DNA of 64,000 bases from Phycobacter azelaicus (GTDB lineage: Bacteria; Pseudomonadota; Alphaproteobacteria; Rhodobacterales; Rhodobacteraceae), in assembly GCF_014884385.1 (NCBI RefSeq), contig NZ_WKFH01000003.1, positions 1,830,001 through 1,894,000 of the forward strand, read 5' to 3'. Each line of letters starts with the position of its first letter. Positions within the stretch are counted from its first letter, which is position 1. This document shows positions 36,675 through 45,817 of this stretch, piece after piece. The position numbers and the translations under genes are program-made. The notes under the pieces were generated by a model. It did not search any database. It was not told the origin of the DNA and was given only the letters and a program-made list of their open reading frames with translations.

Positions 36675-39600
36675 ATGCGTGATCTGTCGCGGCCTGCGGG
36701 CGGTCTGCTGAGCTATTTCACCCGCCACCGCACGGCTGCGAACCTGCTGCTTGTGATCCTGTTGGTGCTGGGCGCGGCGGCGATCCCCAACATGCGGGCG
36801 CAGTTTTTCCCGGACGTGATCATCGAGAACGTCAACGTGCGGGTCCAATGGGACGGCGCCGGCCCTGAGGATGTGGACAGCGCCATTGTGCAGGCGCTGG
36901 AGCCGGCGTTGCTGGCGGTCGACGGAGTCGAGGAAAGCAGCGCCACCTCGCGTGAGGGGCTTGCGAGTATCACGCTGGAGTTCGAGCCCGGCTGGGACAT
37001 GTCGCGCGCTGCCGATGATGTGCAGACCGCGGTCAGCCTTGTCACGACCCTGCCGGAAGAGGCCGAAGAGCCGACCGTTAAACGGGGGGCCTGGCGCGAT
37101 CGTGTGACCGATGTAGTGATCACCGGTGACATCGGCCCCGAGCAACTTGGTCTATTTGCTGATGAGTTGATCGTTCGGCTTTTCGAGGTGGGCGTCACCC
37201 GCACCACGATCCGGGGCGTTGCCGCGCCTGAAACCATTGTCGAGGTGCCCTCGGCCTCGCTCATCACCCATGATATCAGCATGTCCGATATCGCGTCTGC
37301 CATTGCCTCCGAGGTCACTGCCGATCCGGCGGGCGATGTCAGCGGCGCCAATGCGCGCGTGCGTACCGGGCGCGAAAAACGCAACCCCGATGAGATCGCC
37401 GGAATCGTCCTGCGCACCAACGCGGATGGATCTGTGCTCACCATTGGCGATGTAGCGCGGGTCCGGGTCGAGGGGGTGGACCGCGCGCGCTCCTATTTCG
37501 TGGGGGAGCATCCAGCCATGTCGATCCGGGTGGACCGCTCGGATCAAGGCGATGCCATCGGTATTCAGCACACGGTGGAAAAGGTCGTCGCCGAAATGCA
37601 GCAGAGCCTGCCGCAAGGTGTCAGCGCCGATCTGATCCGCACCCGCGCCGAGGCGATCTCGGATCGTCTAAACATTCTGGTCGATAACGGTCTGATGGGA
37701 CTGGGCCTTGTTTTGGTGCTCTTGTTCCTGTTCCTGAATGTGCGCATCGCCTTCTGGGTGGCGGCTGGCATACCGGCGGCGATGTTTGCGGCCGTTGCGC
37801 TGATGTATGCGGCGGGGCTGACCATCAACATGGTCTCACTCTTTGGGCTGATCATCACGCTCGGCATCGTGGTGGATGACGCGATTGTCGTCGGAGAGCA
37901 CGCCGATTTCCGGGTGCGCCGACTGGGGGAAACGCCGATGCAGGCGGCCGAGAATGCTGCGCGTCGCATGGCGATGCCGGTGTTTGCTGCAACGCTGACC
38001 ACGATCATCGCTTTTTTCGGGCTGACACTTGTCGGCGGACGTTTTGGGGATCTGATCCGCGACATTCCCTTCACGGTGATCATGGTGCTGGCGGCCTCTT
38101 TGGTGGAGTGTTTCCTGATCCTGCCGAACCACATGGCCCATGCCTTGGTACACGCTCAGAAACGCCATTGGTACGACTGGCCGAACCGGGTGGTGAACCA
38201 GGGCTTTCGCTGGGTGCGTGATACGCTGTTCCGCCCGTTGATGGTGCTGGTGGTTAAGGCGCGATACGTGGTTATCGCCGGGGCGGTCGTCATTTTGGCC
38301 AGCCAAATGGTGCTCTTCATCGGTGGGGATGTGAAATGGCGATTCTTCAATGCGCCCGAACGCGGATCGGTCACCGGCAATTTTGCGATGGCCGAGGGGG
38401 CAAGCCGCGAGGATACGCTGGCGATGATGCGGGAGATGCAGCGCGCGACAGAGGCGCTGGGCGCGGAATACGCGGAACGTTACGATCGCAACCCGCTTGA
38501 GTTTGTTATGGCCGAAGTGGGCGGCAACGCCGGTCGCGGCCTTTCGGGTGTTGAGGCAAAGGATAAGGATCTGCTGGGCGGCATATCGATCGAACTGATC
38601 GACGCGGACCTCAGGGATTACTCGAGCTTTGCCTTTGTGGCCGAGTTGCAGGAGCGGGTAGAGCGTCACCCCCTTGTCGAGACAATTTCCTTCCGTAGCT
38701 GGCGCTCGGGGCCGGGAGGCGATGCGCTGGACGTCCAGTTCTACGGCGCTGATGTGCAGACGCTCAAGGCAGCCTCCGAGGATCTGAAGGCGGCGGTCCT
38801 GCGCTTCCCCGAAGTCTCTGCAGTGCAGGACAACCTGGCCTATGACAAGGAAGAAGTGATCCTGGAACTGACCCCGCAGGGGCAGGCTTTGAATTTCACC
38901 ATCGATAGCCTCGGACGTGCCCTGCGCGCGCGGCTGAATGGGATCGAGGCAGCCACCTACCCAGATGGGCCGCGCAGCGCCACGGTGCGCGTGGAACTGC
39001 CCGAGGGAGAGCTGACGGCGGATTTCCTGGAACGCACCCTGATGCGTGCACCGAACGGCAGCTATGTGCCGCTTGCTGATATCGTCTCTGTTAGTCAGCG
39101 CAGTGGCTTTTCCACCGTGCGGCGGGAGAACGGCATCCGGGTCATCAGTGTCACGGGCGACATTTCCGAGGACGATCCGGCCCGCGCCGAGGCGGTTATC
39201 AAGGCTTTGGAAGATGAAATCCTGCCCAGGATCGCCAGCGAGCGGCAGGTGGAATGGCGCCTGTCGGGCCTGAGCGAGCAGGAGGATACCTTCCTGGCCG
39301 AAGCAGGCACTGGGCTGATCCTGTGCCTGACGGGTATCTATCTTGTGCTGGCATGGATATTTGCCAGCTGGACGCGTCCGATAGTGGTGATGGCGATCAT
39401 TCCGTTCGGTCTCGTTGGGACGATTTGGGGCCATTACATCTGGGAGGTGCCACTCAGCATGTTCACGGTCGTTGGTCTTTTGGGGATGACAGGGATCATC
39501 ATCAACGACTCGATCGTGCTTGTGACCACCATCGACGAATACGCCAAGGAGCGTGGGCTTGTCCCCTCCATCATCGACGGGGCGGCGGATCGTTTGCGGC

Positions 39601-40121
39601 CGGTGATGCTGACCACCCTGACCACGGTGCTGGGGCTGGCGCCGCTGATGTATGAAGGCTCGCAGCAGGCGCAGTTCCTGAAACCGACAGTGATTACCCT
39701 GGTCTATGGGCTTGGCTTTGGGATGTTCCTCGTGCTGCTTGTGGTGCCAGCCTTGGTCGCCATTCAGCGGGACGCATCGCGGCCCCTGACGTCTTTGCGG
39801 CGGGCGTTGCGCTCGCGCGGGAGAGCGCATACGCGCGTGCTGCGGTGGCTGATCGGGGTCTCTGGTTTTGCCCATCTGGGCTGGCTGGGATTGACCATGG
39901 GTTGGGCTATGGCGACGGGTGCCTTGCATCCGGCTCTACGCGAAGGGTTACAGCAGGTTGCTCCGCCCCTTGTGGCCATGGACCCGGTCCGGGCGGGCTT
40001 GGCCATATTCCTCATCGGCTCTGTGGTATTGATCTTGCTGACCTATGTAATCGGCGCGCTTACTCATGCTTTCAGTGCGCGCCAGCGGGCGCGGGCCAAC
40101 AGCGCGACCTCGGCCACCTGA
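36675..40121 (+). CDS. RND-family efflux permease with C-terminal extension
   Basis: The 1148-residue inner-membrane transporter has the RND layout: TM1, a large periplasmic loop, TM2-6 with the proton-relay Asp pair in GIVVDDAIVVGEHADF, a second large loop, and TM7-12 with GIIINDSIVLVTTID in place of the Lys-containing TM10 motif of AcrB. It exceeds the usual 1030-1050 residues by about 100. The extra C-terminal part holds two further hydrophobic segments (near 1060-1082 and 1107-1130). The substrate is unknown. Its 3' end overlaps the Nudix gene on the other strand by 58 bases. Confidence 0.92.
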   Translation: MRDLSRPAGGLLSYFTRHRTAANLLLVILLVLGAAAIPNMRAQFFPDVIIENVNVRVQWDGAGPEDVDSAIVQALEPALLAVDGVEESSATSREGLASITLEFEPGWDMSRAADDVQTAVSLVTTLPEEAEEPTVKRGAWRDRVTDVVITGDIGPEQLGLFADELIVRLFEVGVTRTTIRGVAAPETIVEVPSASLITHDISMSDIASAIASEVTADPAGDVSGANARVRTGREKRNPDEIAGIVLRTNADGSVLTIGDVARVRVEGVDRARSYFVGEHPAMSIRVDRSDQGDAIGIQHTVEKVVAEMQQSLPQGVSADLIRTRAEAISDRLNILVDNGLMGLGLVLVLLFLFLNVRIAFWVAAGIPAAMFAAVALMYAAGLTINMVSLFGLIITLGIVVDDAIVVGEHADFRVRRLGETPMQAAENAARRMAMPVFAATLTTIIAFFGLTLVGGRFGDLIRDIPFTVIMVLAASLVECFLILPNHMAHALVHAQKRHWYDWPNRVVNQGFRWVRDTLFRPLMVLVVKARYVVIAGAVVILASQMVLFIGGDVKWRFFNAPERGSVTGNFAMAEGASREDTLAMMREMQRATEALGAEYAERYDRNPLEFVMAEVGGNAGRGLSGVEAKDKDLLGGISIELIDADLRDYSSFAFVAELQERVERHPLVETISFRSWRSGPGGDALDVQFYGADVQTLKAASEDLKAAVLRFPEVSAVQDNLAYDKEEVILELTPQGQALNFTIDSLGRALRARLNGIEAATYPDGPRSATVRVELPEGELTADFLERTLMRAPNGSYVPLADIVSVSQRSGFSTVRRENGIRVISVTGDISEDDPARAEAVIKALEDEILPRIASERQVEWRLSGLSEQEDTFLAEAGTGLILCLTGIYLVLAWIFASWTRPIVVMAIIPFGLVGTIWGHYIWEVPLSMFTVVGLLGMTGIIINDSIVLVTTIDEYAKERGLVPSIIDGAADRLRPVMLTTLTTVLGLAPLMYEGSQQAQFLKPTVITLVYGLGFGMFLVLLVVPALVAIQRDASRPLTSLRRALRSRGRAHTRVLRWLIGVSGFAHLGWLGLTMGWAMATGALHPALREGLQQVAPPLVAMDPVRAGLAIFLIGSVVLILLTYVIGALTHAFSARQRARANSATSAT

Positions 40122-40513
40122 TCGATCAGCTGCAGGCCGGTGTCCTGCAGCAGCGCGTCCACCTGAACCCAATCGGCCTGCAGCGCATCATCGTCGGGGC
40201 TGGGCGAGCCTTCGATGAAGTCGCAAAGAACCGCGGTGAGCAGGTAGTGATGGGAAAGGCCTGTAGCGCTGCGATCGGGCAGCAGTACGTCCACGTTGGT
40301 GAGATACTCCAGCGGGCGGGCATGAACGCCGGTTTCCTCCCGCAGCTCGCGGGCGGCGGCCTCCAGCGCGGTTTCGCCCCATTCCACGTGGCCGCCGGGA
40401 AATCCCCACCAGCCCGCATTCGGTGCGTTGCGCCGTTGGACCAATATGACGTTGTCCTGACCGGCAATCCGGTGGCACACCACGGCAAGCGCGCCAAGCG
40501 TTGGGCGCCTCAT
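40064..40513 (-). CDS. Nudix hydrolase
   Basis: The 149-residue protein carries a complete Nudix box, GHVEWGETALEAAARELREE followed by TG, which binds Mg and hydrolyses nucleoside-diphosphate-linked substrates. NAPNAGWWGFPGG before the box resembles ADP-ribose/8-oxo-type enzymes. Its start overlaps the stop of the DsbD-N-like gene by 4 bases, so the two are coupled. Substrate unknown. Confidence 0.9.
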   Translation of the reverse strand: MRRPTLGALAVVCHRIAGQDNVILVQRRNAPNAGWWGFPGGHVEWGETALEAAARELREETGVHARPLEYLTNVDVLLPDRSATGLSHHYLLTAVLCDFIEGSPSPDDDALQADWVQVDALLQDTGLQLIDQVAEVALLARARWRALKA

Positions 40514-41457
40514 CCGGCGTCGCAGCCTCGAATATCTACAGCATGGCTGCGGCCCAGCACCGTGATGCGCACATGAGAGCGATCAATTGCGGCTGGGGTC
40601 CCTTGGGTGGCGGGCAGGAACTCGGTGCTGGCAAGAAGCATCCCGCCGCGGCGCTCTGTGTGGGTTTCGCCGGCCATCATGTGAGGGGTTCCGGGCTCTA
40701 TCACAGCGACTTCTTCTCCGCCGGCGCTGGGCATCTTGATGCGGGCCTCAACCTTGATTCCGTAGCGGCCGGGGCGCAGGCTACAGGTCGCGGAGGAGAC
40801 ACCCGCTTCGGAAGCGGAATAGGGGCGCGAGGCCAGCGCGGCGATGATGGCCGGATTGCGGCCTGCGTCCGGGTTCAGGTGGTGATCAAAGCGCAATTCG
40901 GAGGGAACGCAGACATCTTTGCAGATGCCCAGTTCCATTCTGCCTTTCAGCCGCACAGGTGCGCCGGGGCGCTCCGGTGCAATTTCAATCGGCAGTACCA
41001 GTTGGTCGTGATAGCCAATGGTGCGAAAGCCCGATGTCAGGAAAACTTCAGGGGTTGGCCACGTCATCGACACCGCGCCCACGTTGCGCGAGCCCCGCCA
41101 GGTAAAGCTGGGCGGTATGCCGGCATCCCCCGGCGCGCGCCAGTAGGTTTTCCATCCCTGCGAGAGGGTCAGCCTTAGCGCGCCCAGGTAGGTGCCGCGA
41201 CTGGTCAGACCACCGTCAAGCACTTCGATCTGTACAAGATCGGTAGGGCCAAGCCCCTCTGCGGCCCGAGCGTGCGGAGCAAGTGTCGCAAGGCCCGCGG
41301 CGATGACTGCAGCGAGCGGCAGAGACAGGTGGCGCTTGAGCCTCCGCGCTGGCGGTCGAGACGGCGGCACCTTGGCGCTGGTGTGGTATTCGGGCGTTTG
41401 GTCGGGTTGCATGTGCGTCATTAGACCATACATGCGCATCAGAAGGGTAAATGCCAA
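40510..41457 (-). CDS. Exported protein with DsbD/ScsB-type N-terminal domain
   Basis: The protein of up to 315 residues has a hydrophobic signal-like segment (LSLPLAAVIAAGLATLAPHA) ending near ARA-AEG and a periplasmic domain resembling the DsbD/ScsB N-terminal domain: LTLSQGWKTYWRAPGDAG, GYHDQLVLPIEI, and a cysteine pair in LGICKDVCVPSEL. The membrane and thioredoxin parts of DsbD are absent, so it may receive electrons or handle thiols or copper as a stand-alone module. The start is uncertain: ATGs at 41457, 41421 and 41412 are in frame and none has a strong ribosome site. Confidence 0.78.
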   Translation of the reverse strand: MAFTLLMRMYGLMTHMQPDQTPEYHTSAKVPPSRPPARRLKRHLSLPLAAVIAAGLATLAPHARAAEGLGPTDLVQIEVLDGGLTSRGTYLGALRLTLSQGWKTYWRAPGDAGIPPSFTWRGSRNVGAVSMTWPTPEVFLTSGFRTIGYHDQLVLPIEIAPERPGAPVRLKGRMELGICKDVCVPSELRFDHHLNPDAGRNPAIIAALASRPYSASEAGVSSATCSLRPGRYGIKVEARIKMPSAGGEEVAVIEPGTPHMMAGETHTERRGGMLLASTEFLPATQGTPAAIDRSHVRITVLGRSHAVDIRGCDAG

Positions 41458-41630
41458 GTCACGTTCCGGTCAGAAAGCAAACAATTTCCCGGTGGCAGTC
41501 GCGTGGATCTTGCGATTGAAGCCCTTGCCCTTGCTTCGGGTGCGCCGGGGTTGCATGCTGGCGTTACGCTGCGGCCTTTTGAGTGGCCACTGCGCAGAGC
41601 GGACAGAAAGAACGGCGAAAAGAACGCGAT

Positions 41631-42185
41631 ATGGATCTGACAGGTAAACTCTTGATCGCTATGCCCGGTATCGGCGATCCGCGGTTTGAACACTCGGTTG
41701 TGTTTCTGTGCTCCCACAGCGAAGAGGGGGCTATGGGTCTGATCGTAAACAAGACCGCCCCAGGGGTTCAGCTTGGCAGCTTGCTTGACCAGCTTGAGAT
41801 CGTGGCAGGCACCGATGCGGCGGCTTTGCCGGTGCGTTTCGGGGGGCCAGTGGAAACCCAGCGCGGGTTCGTTCTTCATTCTGACGAATATGCATCCCGA
41901 GTGAATTCGCTTGCTGTTCCCGGCGGCTTTGCCATGACCGCCACGCTGGATATTCTCGAGGATATCGCCGAAGGCAGCGGACCGGCTAAGACAGCTATCA
42001 TGCTTGGCTATGCCGGCTGGGGGCCAGGGCAGCTCGAAAGCGAAATTGTGGCGAATGGCTGGCTGACGGCCGAGGCCACTTCCGATCTAATTTTCGATAT
42101 GGCAGACCTTGACAAGTGGGAAGCGGCACTCCGGTCACTTGGGGTCGATCCGGTGTCTCTCTCGGCCAGCGCGGGGACAGCCTGA
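41631..42185 (+). CDS. YqgE/AlgH family protein
   Basis: The 184-residue protein carries [20 protein letters not shown] at the start, [30 protein letters not shown] and [17 protein letters not shown], the complete signature of the YqgE/AlgH (UPF0301) family. Structures are known but the biochemical role is not settled. ATG 41631 matches the family start. Confidence 0.93.
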   Translation: MDLTGKLLIAMPGIGDPRFEHSVVFLCSHSEEGAMGLIVNKTAPGVQLGSLLDQLEIVAGTDAAALPVRFGGPVETQRGFVLHSDEYASRVNSLAVPGGFAMTATLDILEDIAEGSGPAKTAIMLGYAGWGPGQLESEIVANGWLTAEATSDLIFDMADLDKWEAALRSLGVDPVSLSASAGTA

Positions 42186-42276
42186 GAGGCTCTTGGTATC
42201 CGAAACAGTGTGTACCTAGGGCGGGCTCCCGCGCCTTTGGGGCGTATCAGAGATGCGCGCAAAAGGCTTGGGCGTG

Positions 42277-42298
42277 GCGCCGCGCTGATGCGCGGCGC
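42277..42298. repeat. REP-like GC hairpin, copy 1
   Basis: GCGCCGCGC and GCGCGGCGC form a perfect 9-pair stem around TGAT, with TTGGGC just before. The same arms occur at 42911 and 54059. It lies between the convergent yqgE and DsrE-like genes and could also end transcription from both sides, though no T-run is present. Confidence 0.7.
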
Positions 42299-42348
42299 GG
42301 TTGCGTTCTGCAGCCCGCGATGCGGAGAACATGAAACGCTTGATCGTG

Positions 42349-42795
42349 TCAGGGGCGCACGTATGAGAAGCCCTGCTCCTGCAACTCCACCAGGCGCACC
42401 ACGCCGGAAGGCACAATTGCGGCTTCCTCCATAAGCGCTACGTTTTTACCTGCTTTCTCGCTCATCTTGCGATGGGTATTGCCGCAGGCTGAAAAGGAGA
42501 GCTGCTCGTTCTCAAGGCTCATTGCCGAGATCCGATCCGCCACCGGGCTTTTCCCGGGAATGAGCATGTTGAGGCCAGGGCCATAGGCGACCACTTCAAC
42601 AACGGCCGCATCACCTTGCGCCTCGTAGTAACGTGTGAGGTTTTGCACATTGTTTAGCGCCATGTTCATGACTTTTGGGTCGTTCTGGTTCACATGAACC
42701 GCGACGTAATGGGTTTTGCCCTCGGCCAGAGCCTGGCTTGCAGCGCCGACGCCAAGAGTGGCGGCGAGGGCCGCTGCAGTGATGATATGTTTCAT
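42349..42795 (-). CDS. Exported DsrE-like sulfur-relay family protein
   Basis: The 148-residue protein has a signal peptide (MKHIITAAALAATLGVGAAS, cut near ALA-EG) and a DsrE/DsrF-like fold with VYGPG-type loop (VVAYGPGLNML) and one cysteine in SFSACGNTHRKMSEK. DsrE-like proteins carry or sense sulfane sulfur. The exported forms are common in sulfur-oxidising alphaproteobacteria. The partner is unknown. Confidence 0.82.
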   Translation of the reverse strand: MKHIITAAALAATLGVGAASQALAEGKTHYVAVHVNQNDPKVMNMALNNVQNLTRYYEAQGDAAVVEVVAYGPGLNMLIPGKSPVADRISAMSLENEQLSFSACGNTHRKMSEKAGKNVALMEEAAIVPSGVVRLVELQEQGFSYVRP

Positions 42796-42910
42796 GATGT
42801 TCCTCCCTATCGTTTGGACAGGATAGACTGCGGCTGGCCATATGAATAGAGACTAGCGAATATGTGAATGCATGGGGCGCGAAAAGAGATGGTCTCCGCT
42901 TGGCGCTGTT

Positions 42911-42932
42911 GCGCCGCGCGTCAGCGCGGCGC
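42911..42932. repeat. REP-like GC hairpin, copy 2
   Basis: It has the same GCGCCGCGC/GCGCGGCGC arms around GTCA as the copy at 42277, followed by CGGGCCCAACC and a second hairpin, GGATAT/ATATCC, at 42952-42969. It lies between the DsrE-like promoter and the 3' end of the Sua5 gene. Confidence 0.7.
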
Positions 42933-42994
42933 CGGGCCCAACCCTGAACGGGGATATGTGAATATATCCGGGAAGGGGCGGGAGCGCGCCGGTC

Positions 42995-43960
42995 TCAGGG
43001 GGCGTCTGCTCCATTGCGCGGAGCCGCCGCGCGCTGCAGCCGGTCGTTGATCGCAACACCCAGCCCGCGGTCCGGAACTGGCGCCACCGCGATTGGCCTG
43101 CCCATGGCGTCCAACCGGTGCAGGTGGTCAAAGAGGTTGGCAGCCGCCTCGGCCAGGTCGGCGGTCTCGGAGAGATTGAGGTCGCATCCCATCGGGCCGA
43201 ACCCCAGCAGCAGCTCGCCCTCTGTTGCGGTACTGGCGTTCAGGCGGACGCTGGCCTGCGGAGCGTAGTGCGACAGCAATTGTCCCGGTGCGGTGAGAGG
43301 ACCGGCGTCATCGCGCTGCATGAGGGATTGTCCAAGGACGGACTCGATCTCTTCGGCCGCCAATCCGCCGGGGCGTAACAGGATCACCTCTGGCCCCGAA
43401 AGGCCCAGGATCGTGGATTCCACGCCAACGGCACAGGGTCCATCGTCCACGACCGCTGCGATCCTGCCATTCAGCCCGGCCAGAACATGGGCGGCTGTCG
43501 TGGGGCTGATCCGCCCCGACGGGTTGGCCGAGGGCGCGGCAACCGGCCCGCCCACATATTCAAGCAGGCGCAGGGCGGTGGGATGCGCAGGAACCCGGAC
43601 CGCCAGTGTCGAAAGCCCCGCTGTCACCAAGCCCGACACCCTGTGGCCTTCGCGTAGGGGCAGGACGAGGGTGAGCGGCCCGGGCCAGAAGGCCTTGGCC
43701 AGCCGGTCGGCCAGATCATTCCACTGCACCAGCTGCTGTGCGGCCTTTGTCGAATGCACATGGGCGATCAGCGGGTTGAAACTGGGCCTGCCTTTGGCCT
43801 CGTAGACCGCGGCCACCGCCGTGCCGTTTCGCGCATCGGCGCCCAAACCATAGACAGTCTCGGTCGGAAAGGACACGAGTTTACCCGCTTTAAGAAGGTC
43901 GGCGGCGTGGATCAAATCCTGATCGTTGGGGCTCAGGATTTCCGTGATTTGGCTACTCAT
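42995..43960 (-). CDS. L-threonylcarbamoyladenylate synthase (Sua5 type)
   Basis: The 321-residue protein makes threonylcarbamoyl-AMP for the t6A modification of ANN-decoding tRNAs. The YrdC domain carries KLVSFPTETVYGLGADARNG, KGRPSFNPLIAHVH and PSANPSGRISPTTAAHV. The extra C-terminal Sua5 domain (about residues 215-321) distinguishes it from short TsaC. The length is typical of Sua5. Confidence 0.93.
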   Translation of the reverse strand: MSSQITEILSPNDQDLIHAADLLKAGKLVSFPTETVYGLGADARNGTAVAAVYEAKGRPSFNPLIAHVHSTKAAQQLVQWNDLADRLAKAFWPGPLTLVLPLREGHRVSGLVTAGLSTLAVRVPAHPTALRLLEYVGGPVAAPSANPSGRISPTTAAHVLAGLNGRIAAVVDDGPCAVGVESTILGLSGPEVILLRPGGLAAEEIESVLGQSLMQRDDAGPLTAPGQLLSHYAPQASVRLNASTATEGELLLGFGPMGCDLNLSETADLAEAAANLFDHLHRLDAMGRPIAVAPVPDRGLGVAINDRLQRAAAPRNGADAP

Positions 43961-44113
43961 GATCGGTGACGCGGCGTTTTGGTTGATTGAAAAGGGCGAG
44001 TGGATAGGTAATCGAGCAGGCCGCGAGATATAAGGGGCCTCGCATGTGTTGCCAAGTCCGGGTTAAGACTGGTGCGCAGACGAGAGCCCCCAAAGGACCC
44101 CAAGAGGACGCCA

Positions 44114-45817
44114 ATGACCTTCCGTTCCCCCGTTAGCGAGTATGAATTCCTGCTCAGCCACATTCTGGACTTCGATCAGATCGCAGCGACCGAGCGATTT
44201 GCCGAGGCGTCGGACGACATGGTCTCGGCGATCCTTACCGAAGCGGGAAAGATGTGTGACGAGGTGATGGTGCCGCTGCAGCGACCAGGGGACCTGAACC
44301 CGGCGCGGCTGGAAAACGGCGTGGTGCGGACGTCGCCGGGGTTCGCGGAAGGCTGGAAAGCGATTGCCGAGGGCGGCTGGCTTGGCATGAGCGCGCTTCA
44401 GGAACAGGGTGGTATGGGGCTGCCGATGACCCTTACCTCGGCGGTGAATGAAATGATGTCGGGCGCTTGCCTGTCTTTGCAGCTCGCGCCGCTGATGAAT
44501 CAGGGTCAGATCGAAGCGCTGGAGCATCATGCAAGCGATACGCTGAAAGCGCTCTACTTGCCGAAACTGATCTCGGGCGAATGGAGCGCGACCATGAATC
44601 TGACCGAGCCGCAGGCCGGATCGGATGTGGGCGCGCTCAGCTCCAAGGCGGTGTCCAACGGTGACGGAACCTATGCGATCTCCGGACAGAAAATCTACAT
44701 CTCCTGGGGGGACAATGATTTCACCGGGAATGTCTGCCATCTGGTTCTGGCGCGCCTGCCGGACGGGGGGGCGGGCACCAAGGGGATCTCGCTGTTCCTG
44801 GTGCCCAAGTTCCTGCCGGATGAAAATGGCGAAGCGGGTCCGGCAAACAGTCTCAAGGTGGTCAGCCTTGAGCACAAGCTGGGTCTTCACGGCAGCCCGA
44901 CCTGCGTGATGCAGTATGACGGGGCCACCGGCTGGCTGGTGGGCGAGGAACATGGCGGCATGGCGGCCATGTTTACCATGATGAACAATGCGCGTCTTGG
45001 GGTTGGCGCACAGGGTGTCGGTGTGGCCGAGGCAGCCTATCAAAAGGCGCTGGCCTATGCGCTGGAGCGCAAACAGGGCAAGACCCCGTCGGGGGTCATC
45101 GCAGATCATGCGGATGTGCGCCGCATGCTGATGGAGATGAAGGCCGATGTCTTTGCGGCCCGCGCGATCCTTCTGGCCTGCGCCCATGCCATCGACATGG
45201 CCACTGCAACCGAAGAGCCGCTCTGCAAGGCCCGTGCGGCCTTCCTGACACCGATTGCCAAGGCATTTGGAACGGATGTCGGGATCCGTGTGTCGGAAAC
45301 CGGTGTGCAGGTGCACGGCGGCATGGGTTTCATTGAGGAAACAGGCGCCGCGCAGTTCTGCCGCGACGTGCGGGTGAGTGCGATCTACGAGGGCACCAAT
45401 GGCATTCAGGCCATGGACCTCGTGGCCCGCAAAATGATGGACGGCGGCGATATGGCCAACCGGCTGATGGACGAGATTGAAGAGCAGGCGGAACGCGCCC
45501 GCCCGGTCTATCCCAACATGGCCGAGGCGGTCTGGCAGGCTTGCGAAAGCCTGCGCGAGGCGACTGACTGGCTGGTGGCACAAGAAGACCTGCAGAACCG
45601 CTTTGCCGGGGCGGTGCCTTATCTGCGCGCCTTTGCCCGCGTGCTGGGCGGTCACTATCACCTCGCCGCGGCCATGGCGGATCAGGGCGGCGCGCGCGAA
45701 AAACTGGCGCGCTTCTACATCAAGCGGATGCTGCCCGAACATGCGGGCCTGTTGCAGCACGCGCAGGAAGGCGTCGAAGGGGTGATGGCACTCACCCTTG
45801 AAGAGTTGGCGCACTGA
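44114..45817 (+). CDS. Acyl-CoA dehydrogenase, DmdC-like subfamily
   Basis: The 567-residue flavoenzyme has the acyl-CoA dehydrogenase core: MNLTEPQAGSDVGALSSKA, KIYISWGDNDF, GLHGSPTCVMQYDGATGWLV, GVGAQGVGVAEAAYQKAL and GGMGFIEETGAAQFCRDVRV, plus a longer C-terminal domain. The N-terminus (FRSPVSEYEFLLSHIL) and size match the DmdC-like subfamily, which includes the methylmercaptopropionyl-CoA dehydrogenase of DMSP degradation and enzymes for other acyl-CoAs. Which substrate applies here is not clear. AGAGGA lies before ATG 44114. The MBL hydrolase gene overlaps its stop by one base. Confidence 0.9.
   Translation: MTFRSPVSEYEFLLSHILDFDQIAATERFAEASDDMVSAILTEAGKMCDEVMVPLQRPGDLNPARLENGVVRTSPGFAEGWKAIAEGGWLGMSALQEQGGMGLPMTLTSAVNEMMSGACLSLQLAPLMNQGQIEALEHHASDTLKALYLPKLISGEWSATMNLTEPQAGSDVGALSSKAVSNGDGTYAISGQKIYISWGDNDFTGNVCHLVLARLPDGGAGTKGISLFLVPKFLPDENGEAGPANSLKVVSLEHKLGLHGSPTCVMQYDGATGWLVGEEHGGMAAMFTMMNNARLGVGAQGVGVAEAAYQKALAYALERKQGKTPSGVIADHADVRRMLMEMKADVFAARAILLACAHAIDMATATEEPLCKARAAFLTPIAKAFGTDVGIRVSETGVQVHGGMGFIEETGAAQFCRDVRVSAIYEGTNGIQAMDLVARKMMDGGDMANRLMDEIEEQAERARPVYPNMAEAVWQACESLREATDWLVAQEDLQNRFAGAVPYLRAFARVLGGHYHLAAAMADQGGAREKLARFYIKRMLPEHAGLLQHAQEGVEGVMALTLEELAH

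Noticed and set aside
37836..39929. A 697-codon minus-strand frame opposite the RND pump
   Set aside because: It is an antisense shadow of a high-GC gene: His-, Gln- and Arg-rich with no domains.
42840..42880. Repeated GAAT units upstream of the DsrE-like gene, considered as a persulfide-sensor (SqrR/BigR) operator
   Set aside because: The units are direct repeats and do not form the ATTC-N8-GAAT dyad expected for that regulator.
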